64,000 bases of DNA from Chamaelirium japonicum (taxonomy: Eukaryota; Streptophyta; Magnoliopsida; Liliales; Melanthiaceae): positions 103,318,343 through 103,382,342 of the forward strand of contig OX393550.1 of the NCBI GenBank assembly GCA_947650365.1, in the 5' to 3' direction. Below, one piece after another: positions 1-12,384 of the stretch. Position 1 is the stretch's first letter, and each line of letters opens with the position of its first letter. The translations under genes were made by a program, and so were the position numbers. The notes under the pieces were generated by a model that saw nothing but the letters and a program-made list of their open reading frames with translations, ran no database searches and was not told where the DNA came from.

Positions 1-2978
1 AAAGATCTCGGTCTGGGTTATGAGAAAATTGATGCATGCGTGAACGATTGTATGTTGTACCGGAAAGAGTACGAACATGCGCGGTCATGCCACATATGCG
101 GAGCAACGAGATATAAAGAGACGGATGCCGAGTCTAGTACCAGTCGAAGGAAGAAAAATGTATCTGCAAAGGTTCTCCTATACTTCCCGCTCAGGGACAG
201 GCTTCAGAGGTTGTTTATGTCATCGAAGACTGCTGAGCACATGAGGTGGCATGCACGAGAACGTACAGATGACGGGATTATGAGACATCCGGCCGACTCT
301 CTGACGTGGAAAGATTTTGATCATACATATCCTGAATTCGCATGTGAAGTTCGCAACGTCAGGTTAGGGCTTGCTAGCGATGGCTTCAATCCCTTTGGGA
401 ATATGAGTGTGTCGTACAGCATTTGGCCAGTTGTCCTAGTTCCATACAATTTGCCTCCCTGGATGTGCTTAAAAAAGCCATACACAATGCTCTCCTTGCT
501 CATTCCCGGACCCAGGTCGCCTGGTAATGATATTGACGTTTACTTGCAGCCGTTGATTGAGGAGTTGAACGAGTTATGGGAAGTTGGGGCCGATACGTAT
601 GATGCCTCGTTGCGCCAGAATTTTCGGATGCATGCGGCACTTCTATGGACCATCAACGATTTTCCTGCATATGCCAACTTATCCGGGTGGAGTACTAAAG
701 GAAAATTGGCGTGCCCTACATGCAATAAGGAGACAGATTCATTACGATTGAAGAACGGAGGCAAGTTCTGTTATATGGGCCATCGAAGATTCCTTGTTGA
801 CGGCCATAAGTGGAGGCAGAACAAAAGAGCTTTCAACGGCAAGAAGGAACTTGCAAAGGCCCCGGAGCAGCTTTCGGGGGTAGAAGTCTTGTGCGAATTG
901 GATCAGCTTGATGCCGTGGCACTTGGAAAAGGTAAAAAGAAGAGAACGCATGAAGATTCAACGCGTGAGCATAACTGGAAGAAGAAGAGTATTTTCTTTA
1001 AACTACCGTACTGGAGCAGCCTACTCTTGCGGCATAACTTGGATGTCATGCATATTGAGAAAAATGTGTGTGACAACATTATAGGAACACTGCTGAATCT
1101 CGACGGTAAGACGAAAGATAATCTTAAATCTCGTCTCGATCTTAAGGAGTTGGGCATCCGAAAATCACTTCATCCCCAAGAGATTGGGGATAAGTATGTG
1201 TTGCCAGTTGCATGCTACACCATGAGCTCACAGCAAAAGGCAGCCTTATGTGCATTCCTACGGTCTGTGAAAACGCCAGACGGTTATTCTTCGAATATCG
1301 CACGATGCGTGCAAGAGAACGGCCGGAAGTTGTCTGGATTAAAGAGCCACGATTGTCATGTTCTTATGCAGCGATTGTTATCTCTTGCTATACGTGGGAA
1401 TTTAACCGAAGAGGTGTCCGGTCCGTTAATTGAGCTCAGCACTTTTTTCAGACAGTTGTGCTCGAAGGTACTTAGAGTGGACCAACTTGAACAGATGGAG
1501 AGGGATATTGCGCTCACATTGTGCAAGTTAGAGATGATATTTCCACCTTCATTCTTTGATGTCATGGTGCATTTGACCGTTCACTTGGCAAATGAGGCCA
1601 AACTCGGCGGCCCAGTTCATTACCGGTGGATGTATTTTATCGAGAGGTAATCGTCTCGTCTCATTCGCACAATGTATTTGATCGTTCTTGATATATTCAT
1701 ACAAATATTTTTTTCTCAAATTAGGTACTTGCGAACATTGAAATCATATGTTCGTAATAAAAGTCGTCCGGAGGGATCAATTGCTGAAGGATACCTAGCA
1801 GAAGAATGTCTAACATTCTGCTCAAGATACCTACATGGTATAGACACGCGATTCAATCAACTTGAGCGGAACTATGACGGTGGTCCAATAGACTTCGATG
1901 GGGGTCTGTCTATATTTGCCGAAATGGGTAGACCTGTAGGAGGAGGCAAAACCCGTCGATTGTCTGTAGATGAGATTCAACAGGCACATATGTATGTGTT
2001 GCGCCAATGTGATGAAGTGTGGCCATTCATTGAGTAAGCATTTTACGATCATTTACTCATTCTTTCAGTCCATTCATTAAGTATATGTGCTAATTATAAT
2101 CTAATTCATAACCGGTAAAACAGGAAGCATAAAGCCATCATTAATAATCGGGGTATTCGAAATGCTCCCCAAATTCATGATCGTGAATTCCCATCGTGGT
2201 TCGAGAAACACGTAAGTATTCACATCATTACTGAATTTCATTGACATCCATTACCGAACAATAATTATGTGTTCATATCATGAATGTCGTGTGGTTATTA
2301 TAGGCACAGGAGCTGCACGACAACCACGATCCGCTGATGAATGAGGATCTCTGGCGCTTATCTTGTAGTCCTTTGCAAGACGCAATATCGTACGATGGTT
2401 ATATCGTGAACGGTTATAGATTTCGGACGAAAGATAGTGAAAAATCACGAAGAACCCAAAATAGTGGGGTTGTCGTCAACGGTGAGCAAGAAGAATTAGA
2501 AAATATCGACTTCTACGGCGTCCTCAACGAGATTCTCGAGATTAAATTCCTTGGCCAAAATCGGATCGTATTATTCAAATGCGATTGGTATGATGTTAAT
2601 AATCGCGGGACTGGTTATAATGTCGACAAATACGGTTTTATCAGCATCAACACTGCCAAGAGATTGAATACCCAATATGAAGATCCATTCATTCTTGCCT
2701 CTCAAGCGTAACAGATATTTTATGCACCGGATAATACCTCTCCAGGTTGGCAAATTGTAGTCAGGTCACCACCCAGAGATTTTTACGACATGGGAGACAA
2801 GGATGCGGGGGTCGTCGATGATGATTTCGATGCATACCAGAATGATGAGATAATCATTGTCGACGCAGTGCACGACGAAAATGAAGATGTCGACAATATA
2901 AACTGGACAGCGAATGCAGATCAAATAATAGAAGAGGGAAGCGATGAGAGTGACAGAGATGAGACAGAAAATGACTAG
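1..2978 (+). pseudogene. TNP2-like CACTA transposase, 5'-truncated by the window, one nonsense codon
   Basis: This is the catalytic transposase of CACTA elements, which binds the element ends and carries out excision and integration in the nucleus. The frame is open from base 1. Supported exons are 1-1646, 1725-2033, 2124-2211 and 2304-2978, with GT-AG introns and matching phases. The first exon holds the tnp2 transposase domain: SCHICGATRY and CPTCNKE (zinc-binding-like cysteines) and the family hallmark HNLDVMHIEKNVCDNIIGTL near 1030-1095. The DUF4218-type domain crosses the first intron (GGPVHYRWMYFIER joined to YLRTLKSYVRN). The DUF4216-type domain (FYGVLNEI, FKCDWYDV) lies in the last exon. 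A TAA at 2709-2711 follows ILASQA; the frame then stays open through an acidic tail (2790-2978), so a single substitution probably caused the stop. The N-terminal transposase-associated domain lies outside the window. Confidence 0.93.
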
Positions 2979-3039
2979 ACCGTATGTAAATCAAATTGTT
3001 TCATATTTAAATCATACTGTTTCACCGATTCATATGTAA

Positions 3040-4180
3040 ATCATACCGTTTCACCGATTTACGATCCGACCGATTCACCGATTTAGAGTCTAAGAGTTGG
3101 AAAATCATAAGTTAGCGTGTTTCGAATATAAAATAGGTTTCGATTCGATCGGATCGTCATCGGATCGGCATCCGATAATTCGAAGTTGGAATTATTCCGT
3201 ATTTCGGACTTGCGAGCGGGTTCTAATTGGATATTTGACCAATTTACGCTCCGATTCACCGATTTAGAGTCTAAGTGTTGGAAAATCATAAGTTAGCATG
3301 TTTCGGATATGAAATAGGTTTGGATTCGATCCGATCGTCATCGGATCGGCATCCGATAATTCGAAGTTGGATTTATTCCGTATTTCGGACTTGCGAGCGG
3401 GTTCTAATTGGATATTTGACCAATTTACGCTCCGATTCACCGGTTTAGAGTCTAAGTGTTGGAAAATCATAAGTTAGCGTGTTTCGGATATGAAATAGGT
3501 TTGGATTCGATCCGATCGTCATCGGATCGGCATCCGGTAATTCGAAGTTGGATTTATTCCGTATTTCGGACTTGCGAGCGGGTTCTAATTGGATATTTGA
3601 CCAATTTACGCTCCGATTCACCGGTTTAGAGTCTAAGTGTTGGAAAATCATAAGTTAGCGTGTTTCGGATATGAAATAGGTTTGGATTCGATCCGATCGT
3701 CATCGGATCGGCATCCGGTAATTCGAAGTTGGAATTATTCCGTATTTCGGACTTGCGAGCGGGTTCTAATTGGATATTTGACCAATTTACGCTCCGATTC
3801 ACTGGTTTAGAGTCTAAGTGTTGGAAAATCATAAGTTAGCGTGTTTCGGATATGAAATAGGTTTGGATTCGATCCGATCGTCATCGGATCGGCATCCGGT
3901 AATTCGATGTTGGAATTATTCCGTATTTCGGACTTGCGAGCGGGTTCTAATTGGATATTTGACCAATTTACGCTCCGATTCACCGATTTAGAGTCTAAGT
4001 GTTGGAAAATCATAAGTTAGCGTGTTTCGGATATAAAATAGGTTTGGATTCGATCCGATCGTCATCGGATCGGCATCCGATAATTCGAACTTGGAATTAT
4101 ATTCCGTATTTCGGACTTCCGAGCGGGTTCTAATTGGATATTTGACCACTTTACGATCCGATTAACCGATTTAGAGTCTA
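3040..4180 (-). repeat. Array A: about six 181-bp satellite monomers, minus orientation
   Basis: The same point of the monomer (complement of ATGATTTTCCAAC) recurs at 3108, 3289, 3470, 3651, 3832 and 4013, exactly 181 bp apart. Outer copies are partial or decayed. The monomer is the reverse complement of the one in array B. The second to fourth copies carry the variant ACCGGTGA (ACCAGTGA in the fourth) and two carry GGAATAAATCC, both also found in the first full copies of array B. The array fills the space between the transposase gene and the second gene. Short ORFs of 68 codons in each monomer are by-products of the repeat. Confidence 0.97.
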
Positions 4181-4348
4181 ACTGTTTCATATTGTTTCAT
4201 ATTGTTTCATATTGCGAGCGGGTTCATATTGTTTTATATTGTTTCATATGTAAATCATACTGCTTCATATATAAATCAAACTGTTTCATATTGTTTCATA
4301 TGTAAATCTTAAATCTTACTGTTTCATATGTAAATTAAATTGTTTCAG
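4180..4348 (+). repeat. AT-rich short tandem repeats upstream of the second CACTA gene
   Basis: The decamer ATTGTTTCAT and variants such as ATACTGTTTCAT recur many times between array A and the start codon at 4349. A weaker set of similar words lies at 2990-3060, on the other side of array A. The position suggests the promoter and 5' leader of the second gene. No clear TATA box can be singled out among the AT-rich words. Confidence 0.6.
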
Positions 4349-6048
4349 ATGGCATCACGGTCATATGTTCGTAGAGGCAGAGGCAGAGGCAGGGGTGGGG
4401 TAGCTCAGAGCGCTCCGGCTGCCACCCCAGGGTCCGAGGCTGAGCCGTCCGGATCTGGTAGTGCTGTTCCTCTCTCCACACCAGCTCCTGCTGTGGTCAC
4501 AGCCTCCGGAGCTTCGAGCAGTGCTCAGCACTCGGCTGCAGCGTCTACGCCCACAGGTAATGTTTAGATCTAAAGTTTTATACATGTTGTAAATACTTCT
4601 TCAGTACTGATGTATATTTTATTTGCAGGGTCGACCAGGTACGTAGGCGACCGGGGCGTGACGACGGCCCGGCGCTTGTCGGCCTTACGCGAGCCGCTGT
4701 CCCTACAGTGGAGCGGCCATACCTTTGTGGGCGAGCACGCTTCTGACGCCGCCACGTGGGTCGGCATGATAGTACGGGAGGAGAGGAATGCCCCGATTGT
4801 GGGGTTAAGGGGGTGGAAGAACATTGATGCATCCTATAAGGAGAGGATGTATCAGCAGTTTTTGGTACGTTAGTTTCATTAAAGTATTTTAGAATAATAT
4901 CGTACTTCTTTATAATTTGATTTGATAAAATGACTTGTTTCTAAATTGATTTTACAGGAGAAATTTAAATGGGAGAACATGGAAACCGACACCCATCGGG
5001 AGGACTTGTGGAAGACGATGGGTGAGCGGTACAGGGATTACCGTCACGAGCTCTACAAGCTCTACGGTTACTTGGTCGGCCAGCCGGCTGAGGAGGTACA
5101 GGCTGCGGCTGGGACGAGAGACGCGCCACCGCTACACATTCTACAGTTTTTGGTCGCTCACTGGGCCACCCCTAACTTTCAGGTATAATTATAATTTTGT
5201 TGATTCGTACTTGTTTTAATGTTATACTAAAAATTTGTATTGATGTTTCAAAATTTAATCGATTGCACAGAATAAATCTGCTATAGGCAAGCAGAATAGA
5301 AGTGCCTCGACGACACCTGCTCCAGTGAAGGGGAGGACCTCCATGCCCCAGCTTGCCCAGCAGCTGGTAAATGATACAAACATTGTTATTATTTAAAGCT
5401 CTATACATGTTATATTAACTCGTCTATTTATTTTATATGTCCAACAGACACAGTCCTTGGGCCACGAGCCTAATAGGATTGACCTTTTTGAGGCCTCTAG
5501 GAGGCGGCGTATCGATGGGGCATTTCTGGACGACAGGGTTGCCTCGCAAGTGGTAAGTAATTAAATTACTGTTAATATATTCTTATATATATGCCATAAA
5601 ATATCATTGAATATCATTGGTTGTTTTTATATAGGAGAGGATGCGACTTATGGTGACCCCGTCGGGCGAGGCCGGCTCCTCCTCCAGCTCAGTATCTGTC
5701 GACTCAGCGATGGATACTGTGCTGAGACCTGCCACGCACGGCCGTGTCCTCTGTACGGGCCTTGGAGTCACGCCCTCCTCCTACTTTGGACGAGAGGGTA
5801 TGCGCTCGAGGGCACGGGACACCCAGACCGGTGCTATCACTCAGCTGCAGTCTGCGCTAGACGCGGAGCGAGAGCAGAGGCAGGCCCTCGAGCAGAGGAT
5901 GGAGGCGGAGCGAGAGCAGAGGCAGGCCCTCGAGCAGAGGGTTGAGGCGGAGAAGAAGGCCCTCGATGAGGAAAGAGAAGCTCGCAGGGAACTGGAGCGT
6001 AAATTTAATGAATTCATAAGCCGGTCTAGCGGTGGCTCATCCTCATGA
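4349..6048 (+). CDS. TNPA/Ptta-class CACTA accessory protein (six exons, 427 aa)
   Basis: Exons 4349-4556, 4629-4864, 4958-5182, 5271-5366, 5448-5552 and 5635-6048 join with GT-AG introns and correct phases into 428 codons including TGA. The start ATG in ATGGCATCACGG is chosen because it opens the exon frame; an in-frame ATG lies nine bases upstream. Order of regions: an Arg/Gly-rich start (RRGRGRGRGG), an Ala/Ser/Pro-rich stretch to about residue 70, a plant Ptta/En/Spm transposase-like domain at about 95-220 (RGWKNIDASYKERMYQQFL, LWKTMGERYRDYRHELYKLY), a basic linker, and a C-terminal coiled coil (about 358-415) containing a 14-residue direct duplication around AEREQRQALEQR. In En/Spm such proteins bind subterminal repeats and help synapse the ends; that role is inferred here. 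All exons are open, unlike the transposase gene upstream. Confidence 0.85.
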
Positions 6049-6128
6049 TCAGGTACTTACTAATCTTTATAATATTAGCAAAAAATATGAATCTTACTAA
6101 TTTGAGTTTTGATCATATTATCACACTT

Positions 6129-9100
6129 ATGATTTTCCAACACTTAGACTATAAATCGGTAAATCGAATCGTAAATGGTCACTCTCTCTCTCATGGTAAT
6201 GATGTAGCCTCTGTTTTTCTTTTAAATACGGAATAATTCCAAGTTCGAATTACCGGATGCCGATCCGATGACGATCGGATCGAATCCAAACCTATTTCAT
6301 ATCCGAAACACGCTAACTTATGATTTTCCAACACTTAGACTCTAAACCGGTGAATCGGAGCGTAAATTGGTCAAATATCCAATTAGAACCCGCTCGCAAG
6401 TCCGAAATACGGAATAAATCCAACTTCGAATTATCGGATGCCGATCCGATGACGATCGGATCGAATCCAAACCTATTTCATATCCGAAACACGCTAACTT
6501 ATGATTTTCCAACACTTAGACTCTAAACCGGTGAATCGGAGCGTAAATTGGTCAAATATCCAATTAGAACCCGCTCGCAAGTCCGAAATACGGAATAAAT
6601 CCAACTTCGAATTATCGGATGCCGATCCGATGACGATCGGATCGAATCCAAACCTATTTCATATCCGAAACACGCTAACTTATGATTTTCCAACACTTAG
6701 ACTCTAAATCGGTGAATCGGAGCGTAAATTGGTCAAATATCCAATTAGAACCCGGTCGCAAGTCCGAAATACGGAATAATTCCAAGTTCGAATTATCGGA
6801 TGCCGATCCGATAACGATCGGATCGAATCCAAACCTATTTCATATCCGAAACACGCTAAGTTATGATTTTCCAACACTTAGACTCTAAATCGGTGAATCA
6901 GAGCGTAAATAGGTCAAATATCCAATTAGAACCCGCTCGCAAGTCCAAAATACGGAATAATTCAAAGTTCAAATTATCGGATGCCGATCCGATGACGATC
7001 GGATCGAATCCAAACCTATTTCATATCCGAAACACACTAACTTATGATTTTCCAACACTTAGACTCTAAATCGGTGAATCGGAGCGTAAATTGGTCAAAT
7101 ATCCAATTAGAACCCGCTCGCAAGTCCGAAATACGGAATAATTCCAAGTTCGAATTATCGGATGCCGAGCCAATGACGATCCGATCGAATCCAAACCTAT
7201 TTTATATCCGAAACACGCTAACTTATGATTTTCCAACACTGAGACTCTAAATCGGTGAATCGGAGCGTAAATTGGTCAAATATCCAATTAGAACCCGCTC
7301 GCAAGTCCGAAATACGGAATAATTCCAAGTTCGAATTATCGGATGCCGAGCCGATGACGATCCGATCGAATCCAAACCTATTTTATATCCGAAACACGCT
7401 AACTTATGATTTTCCAACACTTAGACTCTAAATCGGTGAATCGGAGCGTAAATTGGTCAAATATCCAATTAGAACCCGCTCGCAAGTCCGAAATACGGAA
7501 TAATTCCAAGTTCGAATTATCGGATGCCGAGCCGATGACGATCCGATTGGAATCCAAACCTATTTTATATCCGAAACAAGCTAACTTATGATTTTCCAAC
7601 ACTTAGACTCTAAATCGGTGAATCGGAGCGTAAATTGGTCAAATATCCAATTAGAACCCGTTCGCAAGTCCGAAATTCGGAATAATTCCAAGTTCGAATT
7701 ATCGAATGCCGATCCGATGACGATCCGATCGAATCCAAACCTAGCTATTTCATATCTGAAACACGCTAAGTTATGATTTTTCAACACTTAGACTCTAAAT
7801 CGGTGAATCGGAGCGTAAATTGGTCAAATATCCAATTAGAACCCGCTCGCAAGTCCGAAATACGGAATAATTCCAAGTTCGAATTATCGGATGCCGAGCC
7901 GATGACGATCCGATCGAATCCAAACCTATTTTATATCCGAAACACGCTAACTTATGATTTTCCAACACTTAGACTCTAAATCGGTGAATCGGAGCGTAAA
8001 TTGGTCAAATATCCAATTAGAACCCACTCGCAAGTCCGAAATACGGAATAATTCCAACTTCGAATTATCGGATGCCGAGCCGATGACGATCGGATCGAAT
8101 CCAAACCTATTTTATATCCGAAACACGCTAACTTATGATTTTCCAACACTTAGACTCTAAATCGGTGAATCGGAGCGTAAATTGGTCAAATATCCAATTA
8201 GAACCCACTCGCAAGTCCGAAATACGGAATAATTCCAACTTCGAATTACCGGATGCCGATCCGATGACGATCGGATCGAATCCAAACCTATTTCATATCC
8301 GAAACACGCTAACTTATGATTTTCCAACACTTAGACTCTAAATCGGTGAATCGAAGCGTAAATTGGTCAAATATCCAATTAGAACCCGCTCGCAAGTCCG
8401 AAATACGGAATAATTCCAAGTTCGAATTATCGGATGCCGAGCCGATGACGATCCGATCGAATCCAAACCTATTTTATATCCGAAAACTTATGATTTTCCA
8501 ACACTTAGACTCTAAATCGGTGAATCGGAGCGTAAATTGGTCAAATATCCAATTAGAACCCACTCGCAAGTCCGAAATTCGGAATAATTCCAAGTTCGAA
8601 TTATCGAATGCCGATCCGATGACGATCCGATCGAATCCAAACCTATTTTATATCCGAAACACGCTAACTTATGATTTTCCAACACTTAGACTCTAAATCG
8701 GTGAATCGGAGCGTAAATTGGTCAAATATCCAATTAGAACCCGCTCGCAAGTCCGAAATACGGAATAATTCCAACTTCGAATTACCGGATGCCGATCCGA
8801 TGACGATCGGATCGAATCCAAACCTATTTCACATCCGAAACACGCTAACTTATGATTTTCCAACACTTAGACTCTAAATCGGTGAATCGGAGCGTAAATT
8901 GGTCAAATATCCAATTAGAACCCGCTCGTAAGTCCGAAATACGGAATAATTCTAAGTTCGAATTATCGGATGCCGAGCCGATGACGATCCGATCGAATCC
9001 AAACCTATTTTATATCCGAAACACGCTAACTTATGATTTTCCAACACTTAGACTCTAAATCGGTGAATCGGAGCGTAAATTGGTCAAATATCCAATTAGA

Positions 9101-11960
9101 ACCCGCTCGCAAGTCCGAAATACGGAATAATTCCAAGTTCGAATTATCGGATGCCGAGCCGATGACGATCCGATCGAATCCAAACCTATTTTATATCCGA
9201 AACACGCTAACTTATGATTTTCCAACACTTAGACTCTAAATCGGTGAATCGGAGCGTAAATTGGTCAAATATCCAATTAGAACCCGCTCGCAAGTCCGAA
9301 ATACGGAATAATTCCAAGTTCGAATTATCGGATGCCGAGCCGATGACGATCCGATCGAATCCAAACCTATTTTATATCCGAAACACGCTAACTTATGATT
9401 TTCCAACACTTAGACTCTAAATCGGTGAATCGGAGCGTAAATTGGTCAAATATCCAATTAGAACCCGCTCGCAAGTCCGAAATACGGAATAATTCCAAGT
9501 TCGAATTATCGGATGCCGAGCCGATAACGATCCGATCGAATCCAAACCTATTTTATATCCGAAACACGTTAACTTATGATTTTCCAACACTTAGACTCTA
9601 AATCGGTGAATCGGAGCATAAATTGGTCAAATATCCAATTAGAACCCGCTCGCAAGTCCGAAATACGGAATAATTCCAAGTTCGAATTATCGGATGCCGA
9701 GCCGATGACGATCCGATTGGAATCCAAACCTATTTTATATCCGAAACACGCTAACTTATGATTTTCCAACACTTAGACTCTAAATCGGTGAATCGGAGCG
9801 TAAATTGGTCAAATATCCAATTAGAACCCGCTCGCAAGTCCGAAATACGGAATAATTCCAAGTTCAAATTATCGGATGCCGAGCCGATGACGATCCGATC
9901 GAATCCAACCCTATTTTATATCCGAAACACGCTAACTTATGATTTTCCAATACTTAGACTCTAAATCGGTGAATCGGAGCGTAAATTGGTCAAATATCCA
10001 ATTAGAACCCGCTCGCAAGTCCGAAATACGGAATAATTCCAAGTTCGAATTATCGGATGCCGAGCCGATGACGATCCGATCGAATCCAAACCTATTTTAT
10101 ATCCGAAACACGCTAACTTATGATTTTCCAACACTTAGACTCTAAATCGGTGAATCGGAGCGTAAATTGGTCAAATATCCAATTAGAACCCGCTCGCAAG
10201 TCCGAAATACGGAATAATTCCAAGTTCGAATTATCGGATGCCGAGCCGATGACGATCCGATCGAATCCAAACCTATTTTATATCCGAAACACGCTAACTT
10301 ATGATTTTCCAACACTTAGACTCTAAATCGGTGAATCGGAGCGTAAATTAGTCAAATATCCAATTAGAACCCGCTCGCAAGTCCGAAATACGGAATAATT
10401 CCAACTTCGAATTACCGGATGCCGATCCGATGACGATCGGATCGAATCCAAACCTATTTCATATCCGAAACACGCTAACTTATGATTTTCCAACACTTAG
10501 GCTCTAAATCGGTGAATCGGAGCGTAAATTGGTCAAATATCCAATTAGAACCCGCTCGCAAGTCCGAAATACGGAATAATTCCAAGTTCGAATTATCGGA
10601 TGCCGTGCCGATGACGATCCGATCGAATCCAAACCTATTTTATATCCGAAACACGCTAACTTATGATTTTCCAACACTTAGACTCTAAATCGGTGAATCG
10701 GAGCGTAAATTGGTCAAATATCCAATTAGAACCCGCTCGCAAGTCCGAAATACGGAATAATTCCAAGTTCGAATTATCGGATGCCGAGCCGATGACGATC
10801 CAATCGAATCCAAACCTATTTTATATCCGAAACACGCTAACTTATGATTTTCCAACACTTAGACTCTAAATCGGTGAATCGGAGCGTAAATTGGTCAAAT
10901 ATCCAATTAGAACCCGCTCGTAAGTCCGAAATACGGAATAATTCCAAGTTCGAATTATCGGATGCCGAGCCGATGACGATCCGATCGAATTCAAACCTAT
11001 TTTATATCCGAAACACGCTAACTTATGATTTTCCAACACTTAGACTCTAAATCGGTGAATCGGAGCGTAAATTGGTCAAATATCCAATTAGAACCCGCTC
11101 GCAAGTCCGAAATATGGAATAATTCCAACTTCGAATTACCGGATGCCAATCCGATGACGATCGGATCGAATCCAAACCTATTTCATATCCGAAACACGCT
11201 AACTTATGATTTTCCAACACTTAAACTCTAAATCGGTGAATCGGAGCGTAAATTGGTCAAATATCCAATTAGAACCCGCTCGCAAGTCCGAAATACGGAA
11301 TAATTCCAAGTTCGAATTATCGGATGCCGAGCCGATGACGATCCGATCGAATCCAAACCTATTTTATATCCGAAACACGCTAACTTATGATTTTCCAACA
11401 CTTAGACTCTAAATCGGTGAATCGGAGCGTAAATTGGTCAAATATCTAATTAGAACCCGCTCGCAAGTCCGAAATACGGAATAATTCCAAGTTCGAATTA
11501 TCGGATGCCGAGCCGATGACGATCCGATCGAATCCAAACCTATTTTATATCCGAAATACGCTAACTTATGATTTTCCAACACTTAGACTCTAAATCGGTG
11601 AATCGGAGCGTAAATTGGTCAAATATCCAATTAGAACCCGCTCGCAAGTCCGAAATTCGGAATAATTCCAAGTTCGAATTATCGAATGCCGATCCGATGA
11701 CGATCCGATCGAATCCAAACCTAGCTATTTGATATCCGAAACACGCTAAGTTATGATTTTTCAACACTTAGACTCTAAATCGGTGAATCGGAGCGTAAAT
11801 TGGTCAAATATCCAATTAGAACCCGCTCGCAAGTCTGAAATACGGAATAATTCCAAGTTCGAATTATCGGATGCCGATAATTCTACGATCGGATCGAATC
11901 CAAACCTATTTCAAAATCGAAACACGCTAACTTATCATTTTTTAACGCTTAGACTCAGTT
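6129..11960 (+). repeat. Array B: about 32 tandem 181-bp satellite monomers, plus orientation
   Basis: ATGATTTTCCAAC or a one-base variant recurs at 6129, 6320, 6501 and so on to 11753, nearly always 181 bp apart. Exceptions are a 191-bp decayed first unit (6129), a 174-bp unit at 8316, 182-bp units at 7406 and 9576, and 185-bp units at 7588 and 11568. The last unit fades out at about 11960. Two main subtypes differ in the dyad region: GATCCGATGACGATCGGATC and GAGCCGATGACGATCCGATC. The first subtype prevails next to the gene (6129-7040) and recurs singly (8135, 8671, 10301, 11025); the second fills most of the rest. The monomer is rich in small dyads, for example CGATCCGAT-gacg-ATCGGATCG. Confidence 0.98.
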
Positions 11961-12008
11961 ATAGATATAAACCATTTTTTTAACAAATACATGTTAATTG
12001 CAGGAGCA

Positions 12009-12138
12009 GGGCGGCGTCAGGGGATCGATGAGAGCACCAGCGTTGGTGGTGGGCGGGCGTGGTTGAGATAGGGCGGCGTCAGGGGATCGATGAGAGCACC
12101 GGCGTTGGTGGCGGGCGGGGGTGGTTGAGATAGGACAT
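12009..12138 (+). repeat. Two-copy 65-bp GC-rich tandem duplication
   Basis: GGCGGCGTCAGGGGATCGAT begins a segment of about 65 bp that is repeated immediately with few differences. It starts just after a good 3' splice acceptor (TTAATTGCAG ending at 12003). It may therefore be the last, non-coding exon of the second CACTA gene. Confidence 0.75.
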
Positions 12139-12384
12139 GTATCATCTCTCAGTTCTGGATTGTGTAAATATTATTTTGTAATATATGGTTATTTTTTGTT
12201 CTTGTCTATAATTGTCGGCCGAGAACTGTGGTAATATTTGATAATTTGCTGTAATTTTTTATCAATTTAGGTAATATTTTATAAATTGTGGTAATATTTG
12301 ATAAATTGTGGTAATATATTGTGGTATTGAATCACAGGAATTAAATAACATTATTTAGGTAAATTTATTAAAAAAAAAAAAATA
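12139..12384 (+). other. AT-rich stretch inside the CACTA 3' end
   Basis: Low-complexity AT-rich DNA with repeated words such as GTAATATTTGATAAATTG. No ORF is seen. If the second gene has a terminal exon at 12004, its polyadenylation region would lie here (for example around 12165-12190), but no canonical signal stands out. Confidence 0.4.

Noticed and set aside
3083..4013. Five minus-strand ORFs of 68 codons with nearly identical protein
   Set aside because: They are one per 181-bp monomer. Because 181 is not divisible by 3, the frame shifts at every unit, and no monomer has independent coding signals.
6129..11960. Possible CRISPR-like or gene-family array
   Set aside because: There are no spacers; monomers are contiguous, and the setting is a plant transposon.
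6320..11983. About 30 plus-strand ORFs of 61-126 codons
   Set aside because: Same satellite by-product. The 126-codon case at 8316-8696 only reflects a 174-bp monomer that keeps frame.
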